DNA of 41,188 nucleotides from a virus: IMG/VR virus record IMGVR_UViG_3300042383_000142, positions 1 to 41,188 of that record; one strand, 5' to 3'. The position numbers and the translations under genes were made by a program. How positions within the stretch are numbered: position 1 is the first letter of the stretch; each line of letters begins with the position of its first letter. Under the pieces are notes generated by a model that saw only the letters and a program-made list of their open reading frames with translations, was not told the DNA's origin and made no database searches. Shown here piece by piece: positions 31,544 through 38,867 of this stretch.

Positions 31544-33289
31544 TTATGCTCCTCCTAGACGTCCTAATATGCTTGCTAAATCTTGTGGGGCTGCTTCTTG
31601 TTGAGGGACTCCACCAGAAGGTTGTCCAGGAGCGGCTGGGGATTGGGGAGCCTGCTCAACTGGGCCTTGTGTGCCTGGTGGAGCCATCTCTGGCTGTGCT
31701 GGTTGTTCAGGCTGTTGAGGCGGCGTGAACACTGCCAACGCAGCATCCTGTATGTTTTCTCCCCTAGTGATGCGATCAATCACATCGGCAATATTCTTAA
31801 TAAGCGGTGAAGGATCTTGTCCTTGTGCAGCCATTGCAGGAATTGCTTGTGCAGTTGCTGTAATAGCCTGAGTGAGATTATCTTGCATTTTTTCTACAGT
31901 AATGCGTGTTTCTTCCATGGTTGTATTAACATTCCATGGTAGTTCTCGACGGATAAAGTCTTTGGATACAAGGTCTGCACCTAGTGCTTGTAGTGAGAAG
32001 ATCAATGCACGTGAAGGGTCTAATCCAGCCATCAAGCCATAACGAACTTCAATAGAAGTGTCGCCATTTATGTCCTTGCTTGGCGTGTACTTTAACTCGT
32101 ACGGCGTACCCTGTGCTGTTCCTCTAACGCTCTTTTCCTTGTCGAAAAGAACTTCGTCCATCTCAAACGCTAATTGGATGACATCTTCCAACACCTCAGC
32201 AAGGATGGTTTGACCAGCCTTAATCTGAGAGTCGAAAGCACCAAGTAACGCCTGGACACCTTGACCAGTAATAATACTAGCGTCAATGTTTCCAGTTCTA
32301 CCCTCAGGATATCGAGCACCAAGTCGTAATTCTGATTGGAGTGCTGATTGCTCCTGAAAAGCAGCAGCGGGAATATCCAAACGGACACGCCCGACACCTT
32401 GTGGTTGAGTTGTACGGATAACTGCATCAGGACCCATAGGAAGGTCTAATACATCGCTAGGTACAACAAGTGGCGCTTGGATTGACTTTTCAGCCGCTTC
32501 CATTGCCAAGTTAGCGAAACGTGCGCGAGCCATCTGTACATAGATCACGTCATCAAATTGTCCACGTGGTTCATCATCAATGCCAGGACGACGTGCAATA
32601 CGCACTGTCATCTTGCCAAGAGGATTCTTCACGCTGCTAAGAATTAAATTATTATTGTTTGGTAGATAGAGAACCGTCTGGTCTTTATCCATGTACTTGA
32701 TAAGTTCGATATCGTTGCCTGTGTTCTCACCAAAGCGGCCAAGAATAGTGGCTGCAAACTCTGGGAACTCATGTGCAAGTTCATTAGATGTCTTCTTGTA
32801 ACGCTTAGCGTATGCTACGCAGCGTCCAAAACGGTCAAACTCTGGGTAAGATCCCATTGGATCTTCAACACGGATGAAAGGAATATCTCCATCAAAGTCT
32901 GGCTCTACGTGAATAGGCAAGAATCCGTATGAGAAATACCAGTCTGCTCCCCAGTACATTTGTGACTGGAGGCGTGAATGTGCAACATAGTTGTTTGCAA
33001 TCATTGCTCGCTTATCAGCAAACTTACGAGCCTTGGCATCTGTAACCTTGACTGCGCCGCAGTTAAATGATGGGAGTGGGGCTAGAACTTCTGCAAGGTC
33101 ACGGGCTGCAATGTCGATAAAGTTAGCAACCATTGAGTGAGGTAGTCCCTCAGGAAACATATCTGGAAAGATGCTAGCAATCTGACCCTTGCGAACAGCC
33201 TGAATTTGAGACATGCGAAAGTCACGATCAGAATGTAAACGCTTGAGATTATCAACGCGCTTAGCAATTCTTTCAATATCTAATGCCAT
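31544..33289 (-). CDS. Portal protein
   Basis: The 581-residue protein directly follows the terminase. It shows the usual portal features: an N-terminal helical clip (IERIAKRVDNLKRLHSDRDF), a wing and stem region with beta strands (YWGADWYFSYGFLPIHVEPD, VEDPMGSYPEFDRFGRCVAY), and a long helical part (FANLAMEAAEKSIQAPLVVP, AFDSQIKAGQTILAEVLEDV). The tail is Pro/Gln-rich and disordered (QQPEQPAQPEMAPPGTQGPV). Portals form a twelve-fold ring for DNA passage and dock the terminase. The tail may lie inside the head. Confidence 0.82.
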   Translation of the reverse strand: MALDIERIAKRVDNLKRLHSDRDFRMSQIQAVRKGQIASIFPDMFPEGLPHSMVANFIDIAARDLAEVLAPLPSFNCGAVKVTDAKARKFADKRAMIANNYVAHSRLQSQMYWGADWYFSYGFLPIHVEPDFDGDIPFIRVEDPMGSYPEFDRFGRCVAYAKRYKKTSNELAHEFPEFAATILGRFGENTGNDIELIKYMDKDQTVLYLPNNNNLILSSVKNPLGKMTVRIARRPGIDDEPRGQFDDVIYVQMARARFANLAMEAAEKSIQAPLVVPSDVLDLPMGPDAVIRTTQPQGVGRVRLDIPAAAFQEQSALQSELRLGARYPEGRTGNIDASIITGQGVQALLGAFDSQIKAGQTILAEVLEDVIQLAFEMDEVLFDKEKSVRGTAQGTPYELKYTPSKDINGDTSIEVRYGLMAGLDPSRALIFSLQALGADLVSKDFIRRELPWNVNTTMEETRITVEKMQDNLTQAITATAQAIPAMAAQGQDPSPLIKNIADVIDRITRGENIQDAALAVFTPPQQPEQPAQPEMAPPGTQGPVEQAPQSPAAPGQPSGGVPQQEAAPQDLASILGRLGGA

Positions 33290-33291
33290 CG

Positions 33292-35166
33292 TTATTCCTG
33301 TTCCTCACCAAACTCATAGTCATTGACATTGAGTACATAGCGTTCTTGTTGTTGTCTACGAGTTGCCCACTTGTTGGGTATGTGGCTCTGATTGGTTCTT
33401 CCGATTGAGATAACTTCTTTGGCGCGTAGTTCACAGAACCAGAGCGCCATTACACAGTCGGTCTTGCCTTTAGTATTAGGCTCCCAGGTTATTAATTGCT
33501 GGATCAGAGCCTTAATGCCCTCCGAACCTTCCACTGCTGGAAGTTCCATGAGGTTGTCGTTATTAAATGTTGTGCCACGCATAGTCCCAAAGAGACCTGA
33601 CATGGCTGCTACACCGAACTGTGTATCCCATTTGTTCTTGCCAGTGAACTGACTCGAGAAGCGAACTCCTGTAGAGGCTAGGTACTGACGCAGATCATCA
33701 TCTAAAGCGTATGCTTTCTGATGAGCGTTGGTTTCAATTCTTAATTCTTGTGGTCTGTACTTCTCCACCCAGTCCTGAATTAACTTCTGGATCTTCTGAG
33801 GAGTAGGATCAAACATATTTTCGACATCAAGGACGTACCTTTTGCGACTATAGCGATCTACTGTGATAACCACTGCTGCTGTATTACCAGTCATGGCAGG
33901 GTCTAGACCCATGATGGTGTACCAAGAGCCCTTTTCAGAAGGATGTCCAGCGCTACCAGCCTTTAGAGGGCCACGCTTTCGCATCCTGTTGATCGAACCT
34001 TGTACACAGACAGGGGCAAATATTGAGTCTTCTTGTACGTCTTGCTGCTGATATACCAGCGCCCAGGCACTAGGACTGACTTCACTACGTCTGCGGAACA
34101 ATGCGCCGCCGTCCCACTTGGGGTAAAGGCCGTCTTCATCTGGAACAATATCTTCATCTGAGCCTTCCCATGGGATATGTGCCTTAGGCCACAGAGTAAC
34201 CCAGTTCTCTGGCTTATCTGCAAACTCAAGTACTGCTGGCATTGAAAGGTAGGTGAACGGTGACTTGCCACCTGTCCAGTGTTCTGCGTTTCTGATCTCT
34301 CGGTAGAGGTCATTGGCAGCAATACGTGTGCCTACGATGAGCAACTTACCGTTATCACCCAGACGGGTGACTACATCTCGCTGGAGCCAGAGGAGTTGCT
34401 TCTCCCACTCATGCGCGTTTGAAGTCGTAACAACGTCGTCCAGGATGATGAGGTTGGAACGGGCGCCAGTAATCTGGCCACCAATTCCGAGCGCCTGCAC
34501 CGTCGGATCCTTTTCGGTAGAATCACGAGAAAGGTAAATGCGATCAGCCTTCCAAGTATCCGCATCTTCTTTCCAGCCTCCTGCAGACCCATAGACTGCC
34601 TGTAGTTTCGACCAGCGCTCGTGGCTTAGCCGTTGCTTGATCGAGTAAAGATATTCCTTAGCGCGTTCCTGAGTCTTGGAAACGATGGTGATCTTAATAT
34701 TAGGATCCATGGCAATTCGGTAGACACAGTAGTTGACCGTGATGACCGTAGACTTGGCATGCTCTGGTGGGACGTTGATAAGCAGACGCTTCTTAGATGC
34801 AGGGTCATAGACCATCGACGGGTGAATGTAGGAAGGTTCTCTTCCCTCAAGCACGTCAATCCAGGACCTGTGATGTGCGAAGATCGGCGAGTCAAGAAAC
34901 TCACGGCTGAACTCCTCAAAGCCAATTTTGAACTTGGCATCCCCTGAAACTATACTTAAAGTCTTTTCGCCCTCTTCTCGGGCTTTCTCAAGTTCCTTCA
35001 TAAAGGCGGCGTCTTTGCGCCAGTCCTTCATGACATCTGGCTTACGTTCAGCCCTTGCTAATGCATCTGTAATGTCTAGCCCTTGGCGGACAAAGTCTAA
35101 AACCTTTGCCTTTGCCTCTCGCAGGGCAACCACATTGTGGTGCTCTTTACCGCCTTTGGCAGCCAT
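33292..35166 (-). CDS. Terminase large subunit with N-terminal helix-turn-helix
   Basis: The 624-residue protein has the packaging ATPase motifs: a Walker A variant in LINVPPEHAKST (129-140), Walker B in NLIILDDVV (238-246) and a coupling motif in KLLIVGTRIAANDL. The C-terminal RNase-H-like nuclease starts at IMGLDPAMTGNTAAVVITVD and continues through LRIETNAHQKAYALDDDLRQ and later acidic residues. Residues about 20-65 (VLDFVRQGLDITDALARAER, MKDWRKDAAFMKELEKA) look like the DNA-binding helix-turn-helix usually carried by the small subunit. No separate small subunit gene is seen. GAGGAG precedes the ATG. It is the first gene of the long late operon. Confidence 0.9.
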   Translation of the reverse strand: MAAKGGKEHHNVVALREAKAKVLDFVRQGLDITDALARAERKPDVMKDWRKDAAFMKELEKAREEGEKTLSIVSGDAKFKIGFEEFSREFLDSPIFAHHRSWIDVLEGREPSYIHPSMVYDPASKKRLLINVPPEHAKSTVITVNYCVYRIAMDPNIKITIVSKTQERAKEYLYSIKQRLSHERWSKLQAVYGSAGGWKEDADTWKADRIYLSRDSTEKDPTVQALGIGGQITGARSNLIILDDVVTTSNAHEWEKQLLWLQRDVVTRLGDNGKLLIVGTRIAANDLYREIRNAEHWTGGKSPFTYLSMPAVLEFADKPENWVTLWPKAHIPWEGSDEDIVPDEDGLYPKWDGGALFRRRSEVSPSAWALVYQQQDVQEDSIFAPVCVQGSINRMRKRGPLKAGSAGHPSEKGSWYTIMGLDPAMTGNTAAVVITVDRYSRKRYVLDVENMFDPTPQKIQKLIQDWVEKYRPQELRIETNAHQKAYALDDDLRQYLASTGVRFSSQFTGKNKWDTQFGVAAMSGLFGTMRGTTFNNDNLMELPAVEGSEGIKALIQQLITWEPNTKGKTDCVMALWFCELRAKEVISIGRTNQSHIPNKWATRRQQQERYVLNVNDYEFGEEQE

Positions 35167-35214
35167 GATAACTCCTCTATTAAACCCCTTGTATAAAACT
35201 CCCCTTTATCGCTC

Positions 35215-35335
35215 GGCTCGCACAGGCGAGCCTCGCTAACCCCTGGGTTCGTGGCTGGCATTAAGCCAGCCTACACTATCGTTTCGGCTGTCTCAGCCAC
35301 CCACTCACAGTAGATAGACTCACTCTGTAGGAGTC
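35215..35335 (-). promoter_or_regulatory. Leader of the late operon with four stem-loops
   Basis: Upstream of the terminase ATG lie GGCTCGC/GCGAGCC (35215-35232, 4-base loop), GGCTGGC/GCCAGCC (35253-35271, 5-base loop), GGCTG/CAGCC (35286-35298, 3-base loop) and GACTC/GAGTC (35317-35335). The first three have centres spaced 38 and 30 bases apart. Just upstream, TATATA (35345-35350) may be the -10 of the late promoter. If transcription starts there, the stem-loops form the 5' leader, possibly for anti-termination or message stability. Confidence 0.5.
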
Positions 35336-35480
35336 GTTCGTCTATATATACTAACCCGTTCAAAAAGGAAAAACGAACGGTGCAATGTAAGAAATGTGAT
35401 GTACTTCACGTATTTATATGTATAAAACGGACATTACGGGGCATCCCGTAAATACTGAAAAAATAATTTAATGCGATAGT
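35336..35480. promoter_or_regulatory. AT-rich stretch with inverted repeats
   Basis: CGTTCGT (35336-35342) and ACGAACG (35373-35379) form a wide inverted repeat around TATATATA. The part from 35381 to 35480 is very AT-rich apart from TTACGGG/CCCGTAA (35434-35451), a perfect seven-pair stem-loop. An AT-rich block beside repeats and hairpins is typical of DNA unwinding zones at origins and of divergent promoter regions. No gene is seen. Confidence 0.4.
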
Positions 35481-35487
35481 GTATATC

Positions 35488-35627
35488 CGCGGCGAAGCCG
35501 CGTTAAAGCACTGGGGTCGCGCTAGCGACACAGTGCGCTAGCCACGCGTGGCGATTGAACGCGTGCCCCGCGGCGAGCGGCGGAGTCCGAGGCAGAGCCT
35601 CGGCCCGTTAATCGAACGGATGTTCGA
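35488..35627. repeat. Dense cluster of perfect stem-loops
   Basis: Within 140 bases lie five strong inverted repeats. They are CGCGGC/GCCGCG (35488-35502), GCACTG-GTCGC/GCGAC-CAGTGC (35508-35536, interrupted 11-pair stem), the 12-base palindrome GCCACGCGTGGC (35541-35552), CCGAGGC/GCCTCGG (35587-35603) and TCGAAC/GTTCGA (35612-35627). The last competes with CCGTT/AACGG (35605-35619). This spacing of a hairpin every 20-35 bases is not seen elsewhere in the window. It could be an origin, a packaging site or a structured RNA. Confidence 0.6.
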
Positions 35628-35644
35628 GTAATAAACGGGGGCGC

Positions 35645-35655
35645 GTTTGTGTTGG
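35645..35655 (+). promoter_or_regulatory. Partial copy of the GTTTGTGTTGG motif
   Basis: The 11-base core GTTTGTGTTGG occurs here, upstream of the rightward gene at 35942. The conserved downstream half (CAT-N-GTCG-N5-ATCT) of the other copies is not intact; only CTATCTGGTCG follows. It is probably a degenerate or functionally distinct copy. Confidence 0.4.
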
Positions 35656-35667
35656 TGGACTATCTGG

Positions 35668-35847
35668 TCGAGGGGTCGAGGGCTTGGGCTGGCTGGCTGG
35701 CTCGGGCTTCGAGGGTCTGGCCTTTGGCCTTCGAGGGGATGAGATCGAGGGCAAGGGGTGAGGGCTGACTCGAGGGATGGCGCTCGATGGTGGATGCAGG
35801 ATTATCCTGCACCAGATCGAGGGGCAGAAGGTGGCCAAGATCGAGGG
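35668..35847 (+). repeat. Eight direct repeats of TCGAGGG, iteron-like
   Basis: TCGAGGG starts at 35668, 35676, 35709, 35731, 35745, 35770, 35817 and 35841, all in the same direction. One further copy is at 36807, and a palindromic form, CCCTCGAGGG, lies at 36234 inside the following gene. Spacing is irregular (8 to 47 bases). Direct repeats beside an AT-rich block and stem-loops resemble iteron origins. The sequence between repeats is G-rich and without a convincing gene. Confidence 0.6.
35795..35811. repeat. 17-bp palindrome, copy 1
   Basis: TGCAGGATTATCCTGCA, with eight-base arms around one central base. This copy lies inside the TCGAGGG repeat zone, 130 bases before the start of the gene at 35942. 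It is the most distant from a start codon of the first five copies. Confidence 0.8.
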
Positions 35848-35941
35848 CTGAGGGTTGTTGCAATAAGGGGCGAGCCATGAGACGATTCTCCTATCAAATC
35901 GGCAACAAGGTCGAGGCGATCAACTCAAGGAGAAAAAAATC

Positions 35942-36601
35942 ATGGCAACAAAATCAGCAACAACAAGCAAGGCCAAAAAGTCAGCGTCTAGCACTGCTAT
36001 TTCATCACTCGATCAGATTTCGGATGTTCTCGTGGATGAGTTTTCGAAGGTGATCGGTGGCTCACTACCTGCCGAGTTCAAGGTGTTCGAGAAGGCGGTC
36101 AAGATGATCGAGGCGAAGAAAGTCGGATATCGTGGAATTGCAAAGTCAATCGAGAAGGCGAACGAGGTCGGCGCGCTTCCAACGATCAAGCCATCACACG
36201 CGCAGGATTTCGTCAGCGCGAGCAAGATCCGCACCCTCGAGGGTGGCGCGACTCAATCGCTCAAGGTTCTCCTTAATACGGCGATCCAAGCGCGAAAGTA
36301 TTTCAACGGCAAAGATGGCAAGATGAGCCTAGTCGAGGCGCTCGATTTCGTTCAGTCTTTCGATGATCTCAAGGAGTCAATCCCAAGCCAAGGCGAGCAG
36401 AAGGCCAAGCGCTCAGCGCGTACCGAGGGCGATAAGGTCGAGAAGGCTCCAAGCGTTGAGGCGCTCATTAAGGCGCTAGGCTCAGCGCTCAAGGCTAAGC
36501 CAGTTCTCAAGGGTCAAGCGCTCAAGGATGCCGAGGCCGTAGCGTTCCTACTGGCTCAAGCGCTCGAGCGCTCACGCGTCACTCTCAAGAAGGTCGCATA
36601 G
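35942..36601 (+). CDS. Basic helical protein of unknown function
   Basis: The 219-residue product begins with a Ser/Thr/Lys-rich stretch (ATKSATTSKAKKSASSTAIS) and is otherwise helical. It has IEAKKVGYRGIAKSIEKANE, LEGGATQSLKVLLNTAIQAR and a Lys/Ala-rich end (ALIKALGSALKAKPVLKGQA, LLAQALERSRVTLKKVA). AAGGAG lies nine bases before the ATG. Codon choice (many GCG, CTC and GAG codons) and GC content are visibly higher than in the late operon. I recognise no family. Being the first gene after the repeat cluster and ended by its own terminator, it is a candidate repeat-binding or nucleoid-type protein, but that is a guess. Confidence 0.65.
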   Translation: MATKSATTSKAKKSASSTAISSLDQISDVLVDEFSKVIGGSLPAEFKVFEKAVKMIEAKKVGYRGIAKSIEKANEVGALPTIKPSHAQDFVSASKIRTLEGGATQSLKVLLNTAIQARKYFNGKDGKMSLVEALDFVQSFDDLKESIPSQGEQKAKRSARTEGDKVEKAPSVEALIKALGSALKAKPVLKGQALKDAEAVAFLLAQALERSRVTLKKVA

Positions 36602-36616
36602 TCCGACACGATCAAG

Positions 36617-36646
36617 CCCGTCACCTTTCGAGGTGGCGGGTTTTTT
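36617..36646 (+). terminator. Rho-independent terminator
   Basis: CCCGTCACC and GGTGGCGGG form a nine-pair stem with one G-T pair and a six-base loop (TTTCGA), followed by six T. It lies 15 bases after the stop codon of the gene at 35942-36601, so that gene is a separate transcription unit from the operon that follows. Confidence 0.85.
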
Positions 36647-36708
36647 CGTGCGCCGATTTTGGCGCGCCAGATCGAGCGCGCCCAGCCCTCGCACTCGAGG
36701 CGCGAAAG

Positions 36709-36748
36709 GTTTGTGTTGGACATAGGACACTCATAGTCGGTTCGATCT
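36709..36748 (+). promoter_or_regulatory. GTTTGTGTTGG motif, copy A
   Basis: GTTTGTGTTGG is followed after 12 bases by CTCAT, one base, GTCG, five bases and ATCT. The same framework is found in copies B (36751) and C (41117). The spacing between TTGG and GTCG (about 16 bases) and the GTC block recall ECF-sigma promoters. The conserved bases reach beyond a normal -10, so another protein site is possible. It lies upstream of the rightward operon starting at 36913. Confidence 0.55.
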
Positions 36749-36750
36749 TA

Positions 36751-36790
36751 GTTTGTGTTGGCGCTAGGCTACTCATGGTCGGCCTGATCT
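36751..36790 (+). promoter_or_regulatory. GTTTGTGTTGG motif, copy B
   Basis: A second 40-base copy begins two bases after copy A. It has the identical 11-base core, TAGGCTACTCAT in place of TAGGACACTCAT, GTCG, five bases and ATCT. The remaining gap to the gene at 36913 holds one TCGAGGG (36807) and palindrome copy 2, with no gene. Confidence 0.55.
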
Positions 36791-36882
36791 CGGACCGGAA
36801 TCGGGTTCGAGGGTGCTAGACATAAGGCTTGACCTATGCGATAATTATCCTACTAGGGCAAAGTCTGCCTTAGTTCACCAAG

Positions 36883-36899
36883 TGCAGGATTATCCTGCA
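36883..36899. repeat. 17-bp palindrome, copy 2
   Basis: TGCAGGATTATCCTGCA ends 13 bases before the ATG of the first gene of the right operon (36913). It covers the position just before a weak ribosome site (CGGA). Confidence 0.85.
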
Positions 36900-36912
36900 G
36901 ATCGGAAACACA

Positions 36913-37035
36913 ATGACGACAAAAGAACAGGCTCAGCAGATTGTTGATGGTCTGCGCGGTAACGGGTTCGAGGATCAAGAGATCATCGAAGCAGTCATGA
37001 ATGTACTACGCAGATTGGAAGGATTAAAAAAATGA
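36913..37035 (+). CDS. Small helical protein
   Basis: The 40-residue product reads MTTKEQAQQIVDGLRGNGFE then DQEIIEAVMNVLRRLEGLKK. It is two amphipathic helices, like a small UBA-type or helix-hairpin unit. It is the first gene after the tandem GTTTGTGTTGG motifs and palindrome copy 2. Its stop overlaps the next start (ATGA). Function unknown. Confidence 0.6.
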   Translation: MTTKEQAQQIVDGLRGNGFEDQEIIEAVMNVLRRLEGLKK

Positions 37036-37187
37036 TAACTCTAACCGCATGGGATCTAGTGGCACTCACTATCGCGCTCACCTCATCCCTCATCGTAATC
37101 ATCACAACCGCAGTTGCAAATCACCGACTCACCGAGTCACGCGACTACTGGCGCACCCAGTACCAAGAACTCAAGAGCCAGTGGTAA
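37032..37187 (+). CDS. Small membrane protein
   Basis: The 51-residue product has one transmembrane helix (about residues 9-28, LVALTIALTSSLIVIITTAV) followed by a charged helix (HRLTESRDYWRTQYQELKSQ). It is linked to the preceding gene by an ATGA overlap and lies two bases before the next gene. The shape suggests an inner-membrane micro-protein with a cytoplasmic tail, possibly involved in host takeover or superinfection exclusion. No family is recognised. Confidence 0.6.
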   Translation: MITLTAWDLVALTIALTSSLIVIITTAVANHRLTESRDYWRTQYQELKSQW

Positions 37188-37189
37188 TC

Positions 37190-37372
37190 ATGAGCATCAA
37201 CAATCCAGCGATTGCAAAGAAATTGCTAGGTAAGGGCGGCGCCTTTATCACTCGCCAGTATTTGCGTGATGCTAAGTCAATGAACCCAATCAAGCGCATC
37301 AGAGCCATGCGCGCTTTATCAAAGATAAGTGCAGGATTATCCTGCACCGAGAATCGAAAGGATGAAAAATGA
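37190..37372 (+). CDS. Small basic protein whose end contains palindrome copy 3
   Basis: The 60-residue product begins MSINNPAIAKKLLGKGGAFI and continues TRQYLRDAKSMNPIKRIRAM. The last 15 residues, ISAGLSCTENRKDEK, are mostly encoded by the 17-bp palindrome and its flank, so the end of the protein seems shaped by the DNA element rather than by protein function. The basic helical middle could bind nucleic acid. The stop codon overlaps the start of the amidoligase gene. Confidence 0.6.
   Translation: MSINNPAIAKKLLGKGGAFITRQYLRDAKSMNPIKRIRAMRALSKISAGLSCTENRKDEK
37330..37346. repeat. 17-bp palindrome, copy 3
   Basis: TGCAGGATTATCCTGCA, flanked by G and C so the pairing reaches further. It lies within the last codons of the gene at 37190 and ends 22 bases before the ATG of the amidoligase gene (37369), just before its AAAGGA site. 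Confidence 0.85.
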
Positions 37373-38832
37373 CTCTAACTCTAGATGATGTAGTCACCTG
37401 CAATACATGGGGCTATGTCTCAACTGGTAGATGTGGCGCCTGTCGCACTTACCAAGAACTATATGTAATCTCGATCATGAAAGACTCTCAAGAAGTGTGC
37501 GTAAATTGTCTTATGGGCAACCTTAAAGAGGTTACCCGATACGGCGATCTACTCACCGAGGAAGCACTCTACGCCGTCAGGGATAGTCGTCCTCGTCCAG
37601 ATGCCGACACGATCACCTGCTACTCATGCGAGGGTATAAGTGATGGCATCAGGGATCTCATTCCTGCTTACGATGGCTACGGGGCAGAGAGATACGTCCA
37701 CGATGACTCACAATGCTCAACCTCGTGTGAGCGCTGTGATATGCAATATCCACGCTATAACTGGCGCGTAAGTAGTTTCTATGCTGGCGATCTAGTCTTA
37801 CCACAATTCGAGAAGATATTCAGCCAAGAGTGTTGCAAGAAGTGCCAAGATGAAATCTATGCCGATCATGGTGGCTCCGAGAACTTCTTTCACTGCGGTT
37901 GCTGTGAGAGTATGGAAGTCCTAGACGATTCCGCTTACTTCAATGGCACTCGGTACTGCGAGATGTGCTGGGATAATAACGTCTATACATGTGACGACTG
38001 TGGCGATCAGTATTGGGATGGCGACGGACATCACTGCGACGACGATGGCTCTCACCTCATCAACTCCTACTCGTACAAGCCACGCCCGTACTTCTTCGGC
38101 ACTGCTAAGTACCATATGGGCTTCGAGTTAGAAGTCGAGTCCGATGGTAACTCTCGCAGGGATGGCGCAGAAGTAGTCACCAATGCTCTCGGTGAGCGTA
38201 TCTATCTCAAAGAAGATGGCTCTCTCAGCGATGGCTTCGAGATCGTTACCCATCCTCACTCACTCGGTGAGTACCAAACGAACTTCGATTGGTCGGCACT
38301 GCGACAACTTCGCAGGCTCGGCTTCCGTTCATGGGATACCAGTACATGCGGTCTGCATGTCCACGTATCACGCACTGCCTTCGGCTTCGCTCACAAGCGA
38401 TCAGATATCGTCAAGGTTCAGGCTCATGAGTTACGCTTCATGAAACTGATCTACGACAATGATCGCCAGATCAGCAGGCTGGCCGGACGCACCTCATCCT
38501 ATGCAACCTTCGAGGATAAGGGTCGCCTAGTCAACAAGGTCAAGCATGGCAACCAAGAAAATGGTCGCTATTCTGCAATCAACTCCGAGAACTCGGAGAC
38601 TCTCGAGGTTCGAGTGTTCAGAGGATCGCTCAAGCCCGAGCGTGTACTCATGGCACTAGAACTCGTTCAGTGTGCGGTTGAGTACACTCGTGACCTACAT
38701 GTAAGCGCCAGCAATAAGGCTCTCTCATGGATGATGTTCACTGGGTATGTCGGGGCCAATGCCTCAGCCTATCCTCACCTATTCGCAGCCATGGAAAAAT
38801 CTTTCATGACTGATTCAGTTGATGAAAACTAA
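37369..38832 (+). CDS. Amidoligase (COOH-NH2 ligase) with N-terminal zinc clusters
   Basis: The 487-residue protein has two parts. Residues 1-235 hold more than twenty cysteines in CxxC pairs (RCGACRTY, CVNCLMG, CYSCEGI, CERCDMQYP, CCKKCQDEI, CGCCESM, CEMCWDN, CDDCGDQYW), several zinc ribbons in a row. Residues about 248-445 match the phage-type amidoligase family related to glutamine synthetase and ATP-grasp-like ligases: YHMGFELEVES (E253, E255), KEDGSLSDGFEIVTHP, TCGLHVHVS (H330, H332), RYSAINSENSETLEVRVFRG and a following helix. Such enzymes join an amine to a carboxyl group using ATP. The substrate is not known; the zinc domain may select a protein or nucleic acid target. A class II amidotransferase follows 35 bases downstream. 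Confidence 0.78.
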   Translation: MTLTLDDVVTCNTWGYVSTGRCGACRTYQELYVISIMKDSQEVCVNCLMGNLKEVTRYGDLLTEEALYAVRDSRPRPDADTITCYSCEGISDGIRDLIPAYDGYGAERYVHDDSQCSTSCERCDMQYPRYNWRVSSFYAGDLVLPQFEKIFSQECCKKCQDEIYADHGGSENFFHCGCCESMEVLDDSAYFNGTRYCEMCWDNNVYTCDDCGDQYWDGDGHHCDDDGSHLINSYSYKPRPYFFGTAKYHMGFELEVESDGNSRRDGAEVVTNALGERIYLKEDGSLSDGFEIVTHPHSLGEYQTNFDWSALRQLRRLGFRSWDTSTCGLHVHVSRTAFGFAHKRSDIVKVQAHELRFMKLIYDNDRQISRLAGRTSSYATFEDKGRLVNKVKHGNQENGRYSAINSENSETLEVRVFRGSLKPERVLMALELVQCAVEYTRDLHVSASNKALSWMMFTGYVGANASAYPHLFAAMEKSFMTDSVDEN

Positions 38833-38833
38833 G

Positions 38834-38850
38834 TGCAGGATAATCCTGCA
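38834..38850. repeat. 17-bp palindrome, copy 4
   Basis: TGCAGGATAATCCTGCA, with A rather than T at the centre of this strand. It starts one base after the stop codon of the amidoligase gene and ends 17 bases before the ATG of the amidotransferase gene. This is the only copy that is entirely between two closely spaced genes. Confidence 0.85.
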
Positions 38851-38867
38851 GAAAAGAGATATATAAA

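Noticed and set aside
35787-36053. Plus-strand frame including MRRFSYQIGNKVEAINSRRK from 35877
   Set aside because: It overlaps the well-supported gene at 35942 for more than 100 bases in another frame, has no ribosome site and becomes low-complexity; a very short leader peptide cannot be excluded but is not supported.
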